A stretch of DNA of 64,000 bases, from positions 558,001 through 622,000 of the forward strand of contig NW_024104415.1 of the NCBI RefSeq assembly GCF_003945595.2. The letters are read 5' to 3'. Source of the stretch: Pipra filicauda. Lineage: Eukaryota > Chordata > Aves > Passeriformes > Pipridae. The position numbers were made by a program, and so were the translations under genes. The notes beneath the pieces are model-generated. The model worked only from the letters and a program-made list of their open reading frames with translations, searched no databases and was not told the DNA's origin. Positions 12,023 to 23,146 of this stretch are shown here, one piece after another. The stretch's first letter is position 1; the number at the start of each line of letters is the position of its first letter.

Positions 12023-12089
12023 GGAGCGACGGCGCCGCGTCCACCCGGGGCCGTTGACTGGGCAGGGACCCGGAACCCCGCACGGGGCT

Positions 12090-12495
12090 GATCCAACCCC
12101 GTCCAGCCCGGACTGGGACACTTCCAGGGGGACGGGGCAGCCACAGCTTCTCTGGGCAACCTGTGCCACGGCCTCACCACCCTCACAGTCAAAAGCTCCT
12201 TCTCAATATCCCATCTAAGCCTGCCCTCTGGCAGTGGGAAGCCGTTCCCCTTGGCCTGTCCCTGCAGGCCCTGGTCCAAAGTCCCTCTCCAGCTCTCTTT
12301 AGGCTCCCCCTTTAGGCACTGGAAGGGGTTTTAAGTTGTCCCTGGAGCCTTCTCTTCTCCAGGTGAACCTCCCTAGCTCTCCCAGCCTGTCTCCAGCCCT
12401 GAGAGCATCTCTGTGGCCTCCTATGGACTCACTCCAACAGCTCCACATCCTTCTGCTGTTGGACCACCAGAGCAGCACTGCAGGTGGGGTCTCAT
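12090..12495 (-). mobile_element. CR1 LINE 3' fragment, longer copy
   Basis: Antisense CR1 of about 400 bp reaching past the tail into the TCTCTGTGGCCTCC block and on to the GACCACCAGAGCAGCACTGC block of the 3' coding/UTR part. No intact reverse transcriptase frame remains. Confidence 0.9.
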
Positions 12496-13451
12496 GCATT
12501 TTATATTTTATACTAATATTTATATTTTTAAATCTACTTTCAAATAAACACCCTGGTTTCATCATCTCCTACTGCAACAGTTGTTACTGCAATGACCATC
12601 AAACTCAGGGCTTCATTCCAAGTCCTTCCCTTTTTCTTTCCAAACACTCCCCCCTTCCATGCATTTATAGGAGACAAAATTAAACTGCATTAAAGATTTA
12701 ATGTCCCCCCTGAGATCCCTGCTACCCACAGGAACACCAGTACAGGTGACTGTAACTGAAAGGCTGAGCCAACCCAGTTCTCTGTTTCCATGTGTGTGGC
12801 TGGGGGATGGTTTTGAGGAGGGTCCAGCCCTCTGCTCATACCAGGCCTCTCCTTCAGGCATGGGGAAAGCAAAGTGCTTGGGAACAGGGAGCATCCCGTG
12901 GGAGGCAGGACTGGGGGCTGATGAAGCTGATTCTTTGCAGAGCGAGTGCTCAGGGCAGGAGGGTTCACTCACACCCGTGCCACCTGTGTGCTGTTTTATG
13001 GCTCCATGCTGATATTAAATGGGATAAAGTTTGTTTTTACATTTTACTGCAGGTCTGACTGTCCCGATCCCGGACTTCGCTCAGCGCTGCCAGAGGGATG
13101 GTTCCCACTAGCACCCAGGGCTGCCACGTGTGCCCGGCCTGCTGGGGAATGTGCACAAGATGGGAAAAATGCCTTCTTCATCCAGAGAGAAGGGATGTAG
13201 GGATGCACCCAGGGCCAGGGCCAGCAGTGGGAAGGGGCAGGCAGAGGGAGTGTCACTGCCAGGAGCAGCAGCAGCCCTCTCCAGCACACATTTCAGGAAG
13301 CAGCACAGGTTTCTGCTACACCGAATTCACAGGTATGAGGAGCTGCCGGCAGTGGAGCTGAGACTTGCAGCACATCATGGACTGCCCGACTTTTTCTGAG
13401 GAAGGAAAAGACATTCCAGCAGCTACCCAGGGAGGTGTGACATAGGTGAAG
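12496..13451. other. Intergenic, no gene seen
   Basis: Unique-looking DNA. Open frames on both strands are short and show no recognisable domain. Confidence 0.5.
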
Positions 13452-13735
13452 CATAAAATCACAGAATCATAGAATCCTGGAAGGGTTTGGGCTGCTGGAA
13501 GAGACCTTACAGCTCATCTCGTTACACCCCATGCCATGGGCAGGGACACCTTCCACTACCCCAGGTTGCTCCAAGCCCTGTCAAACCTGGCCTTGAACAC
13601 TTCCAGGGATGAGGTATCCACAGCTTCACTGGACAAACTGTGACAGTGTTTTACCACCCTCACAGCCAAGAATTTCTTCCTAATTTCTAGTCTAAATCTC
13701 CCCTCCTTCAGTTTAAATGAATTAAAGCACTCCCA
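13452..13735 (-). mobile_element. CR1 LINE 3' fragment
   Basis: Starts with the antisense terminal ATCACAGAATCATAGAATCC and continues through CAGGGACACCTTCCACTACC to the TTTCTTCCTAATTTCTAGTC block. Confidence 0.9.
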
Positions 13736-16191
13736 GGCTCCCACTTGCGTTCCCTGTTTGTGGGGTTCCTGTTGCTGAGCCCCAGCGTGTGCAGCTGGTG
13801 AGACCCAGCTCCCTTTCAGTGATATTTCAGCAGCACTGACAGAAGGAATGTGCTGAGTTTGGCAAACCCAATGGCATAAACACATCCCAGATCCCCTGAA
13901 CCCCCAGTCCCCTGCCCTCCCACCTTTGGGAGAGGTAATCCTGGGTCAGGAGTCTGCACAAGCACTGCAAAGTAGCTTGGGCCAGGCTGCTCTCTGCCAG
14001 GGAAGTCCCATTGCTGCTCCATGCTGCCTGTGAAGCACCACCGAGCTGGGCTCTGGGCCACACTCCTGTGACCTGGGAGGTTGGGAAAGCCGCTGGCACA
14101 GTGCCTGGCTTCTTCGGAGCCAAACCCATCTGTGTCCAGACTCCTCGGCTGCCCCGTGCACTCCCAGGTCTGGTCAAAGTCAAACCGTGAATGCCAGCAG
14201 GGATTGCTCCAGCTGAACCCTGCTTTTAGTTCCATCAAGGATGGAGAAACTGCAAAGCAAAATGGGGAAAATATCTTTTTGTCCTTGTTTTGCTGCCAGT
14301 GCTGGCAGGAACATGGTGCCCATCCAGGGGCTTACACTGATGGTGCTGAGGAAGCCGGGTCCTGGGGCAATCCCAGAATCTTCCCTTCTCCACAAGGAGG
14401 CAAAGCCAAAGTTTGCTGAGCGTTAGAGTCCAGGGAATCTGCTCCTGCAGGGCTCCAGGGCAGGATGCCCTGGCCTGAGAAGGTGGATGTGCCTGGATCC
14501 AGCAGCCAGCTGGTGCTCTGGGGTCAGCTCAGTGACACGGGACTGGTGCCGCTGGGAAAACACAGCGACTGTTGGAACAGAGGCTGCCCCTGGAATGTGC
14601 AAGCTGGCGTTTGCTTTGCAGAGGCACTCGCTGCCCTCGTCCAGCAGATCCAAAGGGGAGTGGGAACACTCAGGCGGAACGCGCGGCCCCGGCACGGCAG
14701 CATGGCCGGGGTGCTGGGCTGCACAGGGCACGGGTGTGTGTCCCAGCACATGGATAGAGCAGGACCTTCACAGAGCAGCAGGATGGACAGGAGCCAGTGG
14801 GGCTGGACACAGGTTCCACTGGGACAAAGCAAGGCAAGGGACCAAGGAGCGGAGTAGGGACACCCAAACACAGGGACAGCACAGAGCCAAGTGGAAAGGG
14901 AGCAAAATGTTCCCAGCAACTGCTCTGTGGGACTCAGGGTCCAGGACCACCCAGTGGGCAGCTACCCGGGAAGGGGCTTGGCCAGCTGCCAGCTGTTTCA
15001 GCAGGGACAAGGCTTTGTCACCTCTCCCTGACACTGTTTGATGGTTGGTTTCATTCCCAAAAACTTAAATTAAACAACTTGATCATCTTACGTGCAGGAA
15101 ACACCTCTCCAGCTGGCCCAGAATGTCCTCCAACAGTGGCAGCTCCCATCGAGAGCTCCCATGGGCAGCTCCCACATCCCTGTGTGTTAACCCACTGCTC
15201 ACCAAGCTGCCTCCAACCACAAGTAGCCAAACCTCACAGCCTCAGGAAACATTTGGGATGAGGGTCTGCCAGTGGGGGGGGGAAGAGCTGAGCCCCCTGG
15301 CTGAGCCTGAGCCCCCCAGCTGGGCCTGACACAGCTCCTGGCCCCCTGTCTCTGCAATGCTGAACACAGAGGGGATGGCAGGCACAGCCTGGGGAATTAT
15401 GAAAGTCAGGATTAAAGGGCAGGGGGGGAGCAAAACGCCCTGGATGCTTTTTGGCAGGCGATGAAAGGAAGGTTTAGCAGCAGCTGCCAGCTGGGAGCTG
15501 ATGGAAGGACAACTGTGGGTCCGGCTCCATGCTGGGCTCCCCAGCTCAGCAGCCATGGTGCATCCTCAGCACAGCCACTGACTCTCCCTGCAGCAGAGCA
15601 GAGGGACTCACGCACCTCCCGAGCATCCCTGCTGCTCCTCTGGGCAAAGGGAAGGATGGAAAACTGCTCCCAGATGGGAAACCTGCAGGGAAAGCACCGC
15701 TTTAGAGCAGTGCCTGCCGGGTCTGGGAGCTGCTGCCGCCCAGGAGAGAGAAAAGATGCTTCAGCTGCTTCCCAGCTGCCTCCTAGACAGATTTAGCTCT
15801 GGGGCCGGCACAGATGGGGCTGCAGGGCTGGACCTCCTGTGAGCCACAATTGGAGCCCTCTCAGCAGAGCCAGGGCCTGCAGTTGCTAATAGAGATAGAG
15901 CAAATTAAGCGAACTTAATTCGGAGGGTCACCACACAATGCTCCCACCTGTTTTGCTGTGCTCCAGCCATCTGCCACCCCTCCACCTGATGCAAAAGGGG
16001 CTTTTTCCCTTTCTCCTGATGCCAGGGGCTTTGTTAAGTCGTGTTGTCAGGCTGCAGAAGCAGGACGGTGGCAGCAAGAGCTGAGCTGGGGGGCACATGC
16101 AAACTCCTGGGAGGTTTCCTCACTGGAGCCAGTGCAATCGAGGGGCTACTTAAATCACTCTGTATTCCACCATGAAAAACAGTTTCATATG
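13736..16191. other. Intergenic, no gene seen; possible conserved element
   Basis: No exon is recognisable. About 15876-15960 contains AT-rich homeodomain-like words (GCAAATTAAGCGAACTTAATTC) split by a GC-richer flank, unlike the surrounding sequence, and could be a conserved non-coding element. A G run lies at 15274-15281. Confidence 0.4.
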
Positions 16192-16346
16192 CCCCATCCC
16201 TGGAAGTGTCCAAGACCAGGTTGGATGGGGCTTGGAGCAACCTGGGGTAGTGGAAGGTGTCCCTGCCCATGGAAAGGAGTGGAACTGGATAGACTTTAGG
16301 GTCCCTCCACACCTAAACTGTTCCAAAATTCCATGATTCTATAATA
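16192..16346 (+). mobile_element. CR1 LINE 3' fragment
   Basis: CCATCCCTGGAAGTGTCCAA through TGGGGCTTGGAGCAACCTGG to the terminal TTCCATGATTCTATA. Confidence 0.88.
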
Positions 16347-16807
16347 TCTTGTTTTCCAAATGGTAATTAAATTATTCTGCAAGTGGTACATGGAAGGTGG
16401 TTCTGCATCACTCTCACAGCACTCAAAGCTGTGCTTCTGCAAACACTGCCTTGAAAAATGGCTCCTGCTGTTCTGGAGCCAAAGTAAAACACCAACGCGA
16501 GCAAAGCTTTGACGCACACACTGCCAAAAGCCCTGTGAGGGACCCCAAAGGGTCCCAGCTGCAGCCCTGCTCCTCCGGAGCCAGTGGGACTGAGCCAGCT
16601 CACAGCCGGGTTGGGAAAGAGTTTTGGCATCAGCCACGGGAGGATGGAGGTTTTTAGGGGCAACAGCTGACAAAGCTTTGACACCATGCTCGTCAGAAGA
16701 CATCCTCCCCAGAGGTCTGCAGGGCTGAGAGAGGCCAGATGGTGCAGAGGCAACTTCCCGGAGAAACACCAAGTTCTTGGAAACCTGTAAAAGGCCTGGC
16801 GAGGGTG

Positions 16808-17005
16808 AGATCACAGAACTACAAAGTGGACAGGGACACCTTCCACTAGCCCAGGTTGCTTCAAGCCCCATCCAAACCGGCCTTGGACAATGCCAGGGAT
16901 GGGGCAGCGACAGCTTCTCTGGGCAACCTGTGCCAGGGCCTCACCACCCTCACAGGGAAGAATATCTTCCCAATATCCAATCTAAATCTACCCCCCTGTG
17001 GAAGT
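16808..17005 (-). mobile_element. CR1 LINE 3' fragment
   Basis: Antisense blocks GGACACCTTCCACTAGCCCA, then GCTTCTCTGGGCAACCTGTG, then CCTCACCACCCTCACAGGGA. Confidence 0.88.
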
Positions 17006-17324
17006 GGGGCCCAGGCTGTCTGTGGGTCCCTCCCACCTCTCCAGCTCACTTTTGGCAGAACTGCAGCTGTGCTGGTGCTGTCAGAAGCTGCTAAGTCCTG
17101 CTGGTACCACTGTGCTGAGGGATCCCTGGAGCACATTCCTGGTGAAAACCACGTCAAGAGATTGTTTACTTTCCCCACTGCCGGTGCCACAGACTGCACT
17201 GGGTGTTTCCTAGCAGTGTGTGTGGAGGATTCAAAGGTTAGTGAGGTTGTGTTCTGACAGCGCTGGTGTTCACTAGAAGGGGAATGGCAAGAGTGCAATC
17301 CCTGTGGAGACAGGGAAAACAGAT

Positions 17325-17850
17325 AACTGCATCCATCCACAGAGGGATTCTGCTCCTCTGCCCTGCTCAGGTGAGATCCCACCTGCAGTGCTGCCTCCAG
17401 CGCTGGGGAACAACAGCAGAAGGGTGTGGAACAAGTCCAGAGGAGGCCACAGAGATGCTCTGAGCGCTGGAGCCCCTCTGCTCTGGAGAGAGCTGGGGGT
17501 GTTCACCCGGAGAAGAGAAGGCTCCAGGGACAACTTAGAGCCCCTGCCAGTGCCTAAAGGGGCTCCAAGAGAGCTGGAGAGGGACTTTGGAGAACGGCCT
17601 GCACGGACAGGCCAAGGGGAAATGGCTTCCCACTGCCAGAGGACAAGGTCAGATGGGATATTGGGAAGGAATTGTCTGTGAGGGTGGTGAGGCCGTGGCA
17701 CAGGTTGCTCTGAGAAGCTGTGGCTGCCCCATCCTTGGAAGTGTCCAAGGCCAGGTTGGAGCAACCTGGGATAGTGGAAGGTGTCCCTGCCCACGGCAGG
17801 GGGTAGAACGAGTCGGTCTCAGGTCCCTCCCATGCCAAACTATTCCCTGT
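17325..17850 (+). mobile_element. CR1 LINE 3' fragment abutting the GADD45A promoter
   Basis: One of the longest CR1 copies here, over 500 bp. It runs from the GGATTCTGCTCCTCTGCCCT region through GAGGCCACAGAGATGCTCTG, GAAGAGAAGGCTCCAGGGAC and the full tail, ending at CAGGTCCCTCCCATGCCAAA. Its 3' end lies only about 55 bp upstream of the first GADD45A promoter motif. Confidence 0.92.
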
Positions 17851-17902
17851 CCCGGCTCCCGGCGCCGAGCGGGGTCAGGCCCGGCCGGGCTCGGCAACGC
17901 GT

Positions 17903-17949
17903 GGGCGGGGCCTCATTTGCATAACCCAATAGAAGGGCGATATGCAAAT
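17903..17949 (+). promoter_or_regulatory. GADD45A: GADD45A core promoter: GC box, two octamers, CCAAT
   Basis: Within 47 bp lie GGGCGGGGC (17903-17911), the octamer ATTTGCAT (17915-17922), CCAAT (17926-17930) and an opposed octamer ATGCAAAT (17942-17949). In mammals OCT-1 and CAAT-box (NF-Y) motifs in the GADD45A promoter mediate p53-independent, BRCA1-linked induction, and this cluster looks like the same arrangement. It lies about 165 bp upstream of the start codon. No clear TATA box is seen. Confidence 0.82.
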
Positions 17950-18113
17950 CGCGGCGGTGCGGGTTGGCCGGGGCGCGGCAGGGGCAGCGCGCGCGGGGCG
18001 CCTTTGTCCGGCACGGGCGGCAGGGCCGGAGCGGCCGCAGCGACGCCGGGGACGGGGCTGCCCCTGTCGCCGTGTCCGTGCCTCCGTGTCCGTCCCTGCC
18101 CCGCGGCCCCGTG

Positions 18114-19360
18114 ATGACTCTGGAGGAGCTGCCCGGGGAGCGCCGTGCCGCCGGGAGGTGAGGCCGGGGGGGGGGCGGAGGGAGGTGCGGGGATCGCTGC
18201 GGTGCGGGGTCCCCGTGACGGGCGTTTGTCCCGGCGCAGGATGGAGCAGGCGGGGGACGCGCTGGAGGAGGTGCTGAGCAAGGCGCTGAGCCAGCGGAGC
18301 CTCACCCTCGGCGTCTACGAAGCGGCCAAGCTGCTCAACGTGTGAGTGACCCCCCCTTTGCCCCCGTTCCCCCTTGCCCGGTGTCCCCTCCGGGTGACGG
18401 CGGTTTCCCCTCAGGGACCCCGATAACGTGGTGCTGTGCCTGCTGGCGGCCGAGGAGGAGGAGGCGGGGGACGCGGCGCTGCAGATCCACTTCACTCTGC
18501 TGCGGGCCTTCTGCTGCGAGAACGACATCAACATCCTGCGCGTCAGCAACCCGGCGCGCCTGGCGCAGCTGCTGCTGCCCGCCGCGGGCCCCGACCCGCC
18601 CGCGGACCTGCACTGCGTGCTCGTCACGGTGAGCACGGGGGGCACGGACGGGCGGTCGGGACCCCCCGCAACTCGCCGTGCCCGGGGCTCGAACCCGCGG
18701 ACTCCGCGCGCCCGCACCGGGAGCTGCGCGGTGCTTCCCACGCCCCAGGGAAAACGGGGTCCTTCTTCCCTCTCCTTTATTTTCCCCTCTTTCTCCTTTG
18801 TTTCCCCCTCTTTCTCCTTTTAGTTTGTTCTTTCTTTCCCTCTTTTTTCTTCCTTTTCTTTTTTCCCCGTTTCTTTCCCGATTCTCCCCTTTTTCTTTCC
18901 CCCTTTTCCCCCTTTCTTTCCCTCTTTACCCCCTTTTTCTTTCTCTCTCCTCCCCCCTTTATTCCCTTCTTCCCCCCTTTTTCTTCCCTACTTTTTTCCC
19001 CTTTTTCTTTCCATTTCTTCCCCTTTTCTTGCCATCTTTTTTTTTTCCTTTCCCTCTGCTGCCCCAGAGTCCAAAACTACAAAACTCCTCACATGCTTCC
19101 CGGCTTGACTTGTTTGTTTGCCTCGGTAGCAATTTAAGATGATTCACACTCCTGGACTTTCTGCTGTGCTTTTTTTTTTTTTCCCTACTGCCCTGCGCGG
19201 GCTGTTTTTGCTGCCGTGTCCAAGCCTTCCCCCATTCCCATTCCAGAACCCCCAGGCCTCGCAGTGGAAGGATCCAGCGCTGAGTCAGCTGATGTGTTTC
19301 TGCCGGGAGAGCCGGTACCTGGATCAGTGGGTGCCGGTGATCAACCTCCCGGAGCGGTGA
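18114..19360 (+). CDS. GADD45A: GADD45A, complete, four exons
   Basis: Growth arrest and DNA-damage-inducible alpha, a small acidic nuclear protein that binds PCNA, CDK1 and MTK1/MEKK4 and acts in cell-cycle arrest and repair signalling. CDS exons are 18114-18157, 18240-18341, 18415-18628 and 19247-19360; all introns are GT/AG and frames join cleanly to 157 residues. Exon 2 encodes [20 protein letters not shown] and exon 3 encodes [19 protein letters not shown], the acidic loop. The end is [21 protein letters not shown] apart from its first residue in my numbering, matching the alpha paralogue. The family usually has about 165 residues; the shortfall is in the linker after RLAQLLL (about residues 99-107). 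The N-terminal MTLEE and the RM junction at exon 1/2 favour alpha over beta or gamma, as does the neighbouring GNG12. Confidence 0.96.
18760..19065 (+). repeat. Polypyrimidine tract in GADD45A intron 3
   Basis: About 300 bp of almost pure C/T on the coding strand, made of TTTCCC, CTCCTTT and TTTTTCTTTCCC words. It fills half of intron 3 upstream of exon 4. It is simple sequence with triplex-forming potential. Confidence 0.9.
19089..19110 (+). promoter_or_regulatory. GADD45A: Candidate p53 response element in GADD45A intron 3
   Basis: Two half-sites, TCACATGCTT (19089-19098) and CGGCTTGACT (19101-19110), 2 bp apart. Each matches RRRCWWGYYY at 8 of 10 positions with intact CWWG cores. The mammalian p53 site is also in intron 3. 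A 16/20 match can occur by chance, so this is tentative. Confidence 0.35.
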
Positions 19361-20030
19361 CCGCTGGAGCCCATCCCGATCCCGATTGCACTGGAGTGTT
19401 GCAAGACTTTCGCAGTTGCTCAGGAAGTAACTCCCTGCCCTGGCACTGGGATTCCGGGGGAGGAAAAATAAAACCCAACAAAAAAAATAAAAGCTAAAAC
19501 TGACGTCGGGGGGGGTTTGGCTGCAGTGGAGCGACATGTTGTGTGGGGCTGGAGCAGAGCGATGCCGGAGCGGTGGGAATGAGTGAGGAAGTGAAGGAAA
19601 AGTGGCAGGATGAGCCCAGCCTGACATGCCAGGGGTGCTCATGTCCCTCGCCGAAAATACCCTTCACTTTCTATCCTTAAGTGCAACTTAAAATTCCTGT
19701 TTTAAACACCTTAAAGAGCAAAAATCGAGGCATTTTGCCAACAATGTTATTGTATTTTTGGGATGTTAATTCTCATGTTTTTATGCTAAGATATATAATA
19801 ATTATAATAAGTTATTTTCTGATATCGATGGGAAAATTATTTATACTTGGAGGTTTGAGAACCGAAATGCCCTTAAGCCGTTGGTCTGCAACCACAAATC
19901 TCTTACCAGTTGGCTGCAAAAGCAGCAACATTAATATAATTGTTTGAAATTTGAGTGTTCTTTGGGGGGGTTTGGTGTTTCTGTTTTGTGTTTTCTTTTT
20001 TTTGAAATAAAGTTTCCAATCAAACCTTTG
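19361..20030 (+). other. GADD45A: GADD45A 3'UTR (putative) with poly-A signals
   Basis: Follows the TGA at 19358-19360. AATAAA occurs at 19467-19472 and again at 20006-20011; the second, after a T-rich stretch, is the likelier main signal. The AT-rich part from about 19670 to 19950 is repeat-free. The end near 20030 is inferred. Confidence 0.6.
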
Positions 20031-21350
20031 GCCCAGGGTTTTATTTCCTTGCTCCATTAGTGCACAGGCAAAAGGGCTCAGCAGCAGCTGCTTCCTTGTC
20101 CTGGCAGTGGGCAAGGTCCTGTTGTGCTGCTCCGTGTGGGTTTATTCCCAGCTCCTCCCAAGCCATTAAATGCCAAAGCAGCCGATGTGCTGCAGGAAAT
20201 GTTGGGAATGTTATTTATTTATTTTGCTTGAATGCTGCAACAACAGGAGCTAAGAAAAGAGAGGCAGCTTTATTGCAGAGACTCCAACCCTCCTGCAGCA
20301 CCTGAGTCTTCTTGGAAGGGGGGGGGAAACCTGATTCCTTGGTGGAGGAAAACTTGACCTGATGTTTCCTTGCACCACAGACTCTGCAAATGCTCCTGGA
20401 TTTTTTCCCTATGCACCCTCAGCACAGCCCGTGCCCACCAGGGTTGGGAGGTCTCTGTGCCCCGCTTCTCTGTAATTACAACTCCAGGCTGGCACACAGC
20501 AGGGATTTCTCCATGTGGCAGGAGAACAGCCTCTCCTGCCCGCGCTGCCAGCAGTGCCCGGAGGGCAGGCCACGGGGACACCACTGACCCACATTGGACA
20601 TCCCTAGCGGCACGTGTGTGGCCCCACAGCAGTGGCACCGGGGGGTCAGTGTCCCCAGCCCCAGCAGGATCGGTGCCAGCCTAGCCAGGTGGTGAGGCTG
20701 GACCAGTTCTCCCACTCCTGGACACTCTGGCCCAAGGCCACCCATCCCTATCCATGTCCGGCACGTAGCTCAGGACCAGGCAGGTGCCATCCTGTGCCCT
20801 GGGACGCTGCAGGAGCAGCATCACCATATTTGCTGTTTCTCCAAGCTCAAACTCAATCCAACCCCCCCTGAACCCCTGATTTCTCTCAGTCACCCCTCCA
20901 GCCCCTGTCCCCAGACTACAAACTGGCCAAGACCTCTTGGTGGACCTGGGGGAACATGGCCCAGCACACAGCCATGCACCCAAATGCTTGGTTTTTTTCC
21001 CCAAAATCAGCCAGCTTAGCCAAGGGGAGAGAGGGGCAGCATGACGATGCACCATGGTGGGGTGGCACGGCAATGCGGCACGGTGGGGCATCCCCATGGC
21101 ACCCCACAGGTTTCTCTCAGCACCTGTGGATAGCCTCATTTCTCCTTTTTTAGAAAATTCTACAAGAACAGAGGCTGTATTTCCCCTAAATTTTACAATT
21201 CCTGGGTTTTGTCCTGGGAATACTTACAGCAAAAAGCGAAACGCAAACGTAACAGCTCCAGATTTCACGTGTCCCTGTATATTATATATAAAAAATAGTG
21301 AGTTTACCGAATATCTATAGATTAAATGCTGTCAGATGCAAGCTGATGTG
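20031..21350. other. Space between convergent GADD45A and GNG12
   Basis: No exon seen. The two flanking genes point toward each other here. Open frames are short and GC-driven. The stretch is free of recognisable CR1. Confidence 0.5.
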
Positions 21351-21498
21351 CTGGATCACCAGAGTCTCACAGCTGGATTTCTGGCTGGATCACACAGCTG
21401 GATCACCATCCAGAGCCTCACGGCTGGATCACCCACCAGGGCCCCACATCTGGATCACAATCCAGGGTCCCAGAGCTGGATCACCACCCAGCCCTCAT
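21351..21498. repeat. 26-bp minisatellite of CTGGATCAC units
   Basis: About six or seven copies begin CTGGAT at 21351, 21373, 21385, 21398, 21424, 21450 and 21476; the last four are 26 bp apart. One copy reads CTGGATCACCATCCAG, an interrupted palindrome that would fold into a small hairpin. Confidence 0.85.
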
Positions 21499-23146
21499 GG
21501 TGAGCTTTATTCAAGGGCAAACACAAAGAAGGCAGAACAAAGAGCCCCCCTGCAGCCACAACGGGGAGCTGGTTTTGGGTTGGGAGCAGGGCTCTCTAAC
21601 CAAATAAACCTGCAGATTCCTGTGGGAACACCAGATTGCTGGGAAGACAATAATCAGGCAACAGTATGAGGTTCTTTCCCTCCCTGCACCCCATGTACCT
21701 GCCTGGCTACCTCTGGGCACAGCTGGAATTCTCAACAGCTACAGCCTTGCAGCCCCAAACTGAGTAATTAACTGAGCTCATTAATTCTACCTATGTGTGT
21801 GATAAAATGATAGACACAAACACAATAAAAAAGAATCAGTGTGGAGCTACATTATTGTTTTCTTCAATTGCCTCTAGAAAAATACTCTATAAAAATAATC
21901 TGCACGTAAGCACAGGATAAGCAGCACAATTCTCTGTCAGGCTGATTTTGGAGCTCTTTGTCAAAGAGGCTTGTTAAACAAAGATATAGGTTCTTGATAT
22001 ATATCAATAGTGAGTCTATAATTTCATATAGAAATGACAAATATGCAACATAAATGACAAGTAGTTAATAAAGTCTGTAAATATCCTCACAGAAATGCAC
22101 AGTTATGGCAGACCACAACTTCAGCAGGATGCAGAAAAGAACATTTGCAGCCAACTGAAGTCAGTATTATTTTCAAACCCTTCCAAATTTGCTGTTAATA
22201 TGCAATATTTGCATAAGTACAAAGTTTATGTATATATATATACACAGGTACACGAAGAAAGACTTTTTTATTATGTGTATATATAAAATATATACTTGAT
22301 GAAAAGGCCCTCCATTTATAAATGCAGAACCACAAGCTGAATATAATTTGGCATTTTTCCCCTTTAAAAATGAATTTTTTTTTAAAAAAGAGTCAAATTC
22401 TGACTCCCTGCACAGAATGTGACAGGGATTGCGAGTGAGGGCAGCGTTCTTTCCTGCCAGGGCAGTTCCAGACTTCCATTCTTTTGACAGGATGGTTTTT
22501 ATACTAACAGGGATTTTAAATTAGAGAGGAAAATGCAGAGCAGCAGAATCCAAGCTGAAAATTCTGCTTTTTCAACTCTTAAAAAGCAGAAAAAGCAATC
22601 TGCAGGTCTCTGATTCTCAACTCTCCACTGGGAAGAGAGGCCAGCAGGAGGAAGGTTGTGGCACAGCTCCCTGGAGCTCCTCAGCAGCTGCTACAGTCAT
22701 TTTGCAAGGTAGTTTTTTTGCTAGAAAATGCACTTTAAGCGTACCTGTGCACGAACTGGTGCTGCCAGCACAGGCACAACCGCCCCCCCCCCAAAAAAAT
22801 TAATCATTTAAAAAAATGTAAACCCAGTGATGTTTCATCAGGTCTCTACGACTTGGCCTCTGCTTTATCAGCAAAGCTCAGGCAACTTTGGTCTTGTTTG
22901 ACTTGGCAAATGCAACCAGGACCCCCCTGTGCAGAGACCCCAGTGCTGCTCCCATTCCCTTGTCCAGGAAAGACATGAATTCAGCTTCCTAATAAAGATA
23001 AGGATCAGAAGGAATGCTTTGGAAAGCTTAAGGACTTAGACACATGGTAAAAGAGCAGCCGCTCCGAGCCAGGGAACGGCTGGGACCTTACAGAGTGCTT
23101 GGTGCTTGGCCTTGCCTAGGTGGGCTGGGGAGGAGCTGCCCCTCTC
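21485..23146 (-). other. GNG12: GNG12 3'UTR (putative)
   Basis: Repeat-poor, AT-rich DNA directly after the GNG12 stop on the minus strand. An AATAAA on the minus strand (21511-21506) gives a possible end near 21485. A long 3'UTR is usual for this gene in mammals, but the boundary here is inferred. Confidence 0.45.

Noticed and set aside
18436..19137. A 233-codon open frame over GADD45A exon 3 and intron 3
   Set aside because: It is a shadow frame continuing into the polypyrimidine tract, giving Phe/Pro/Ser repeats.
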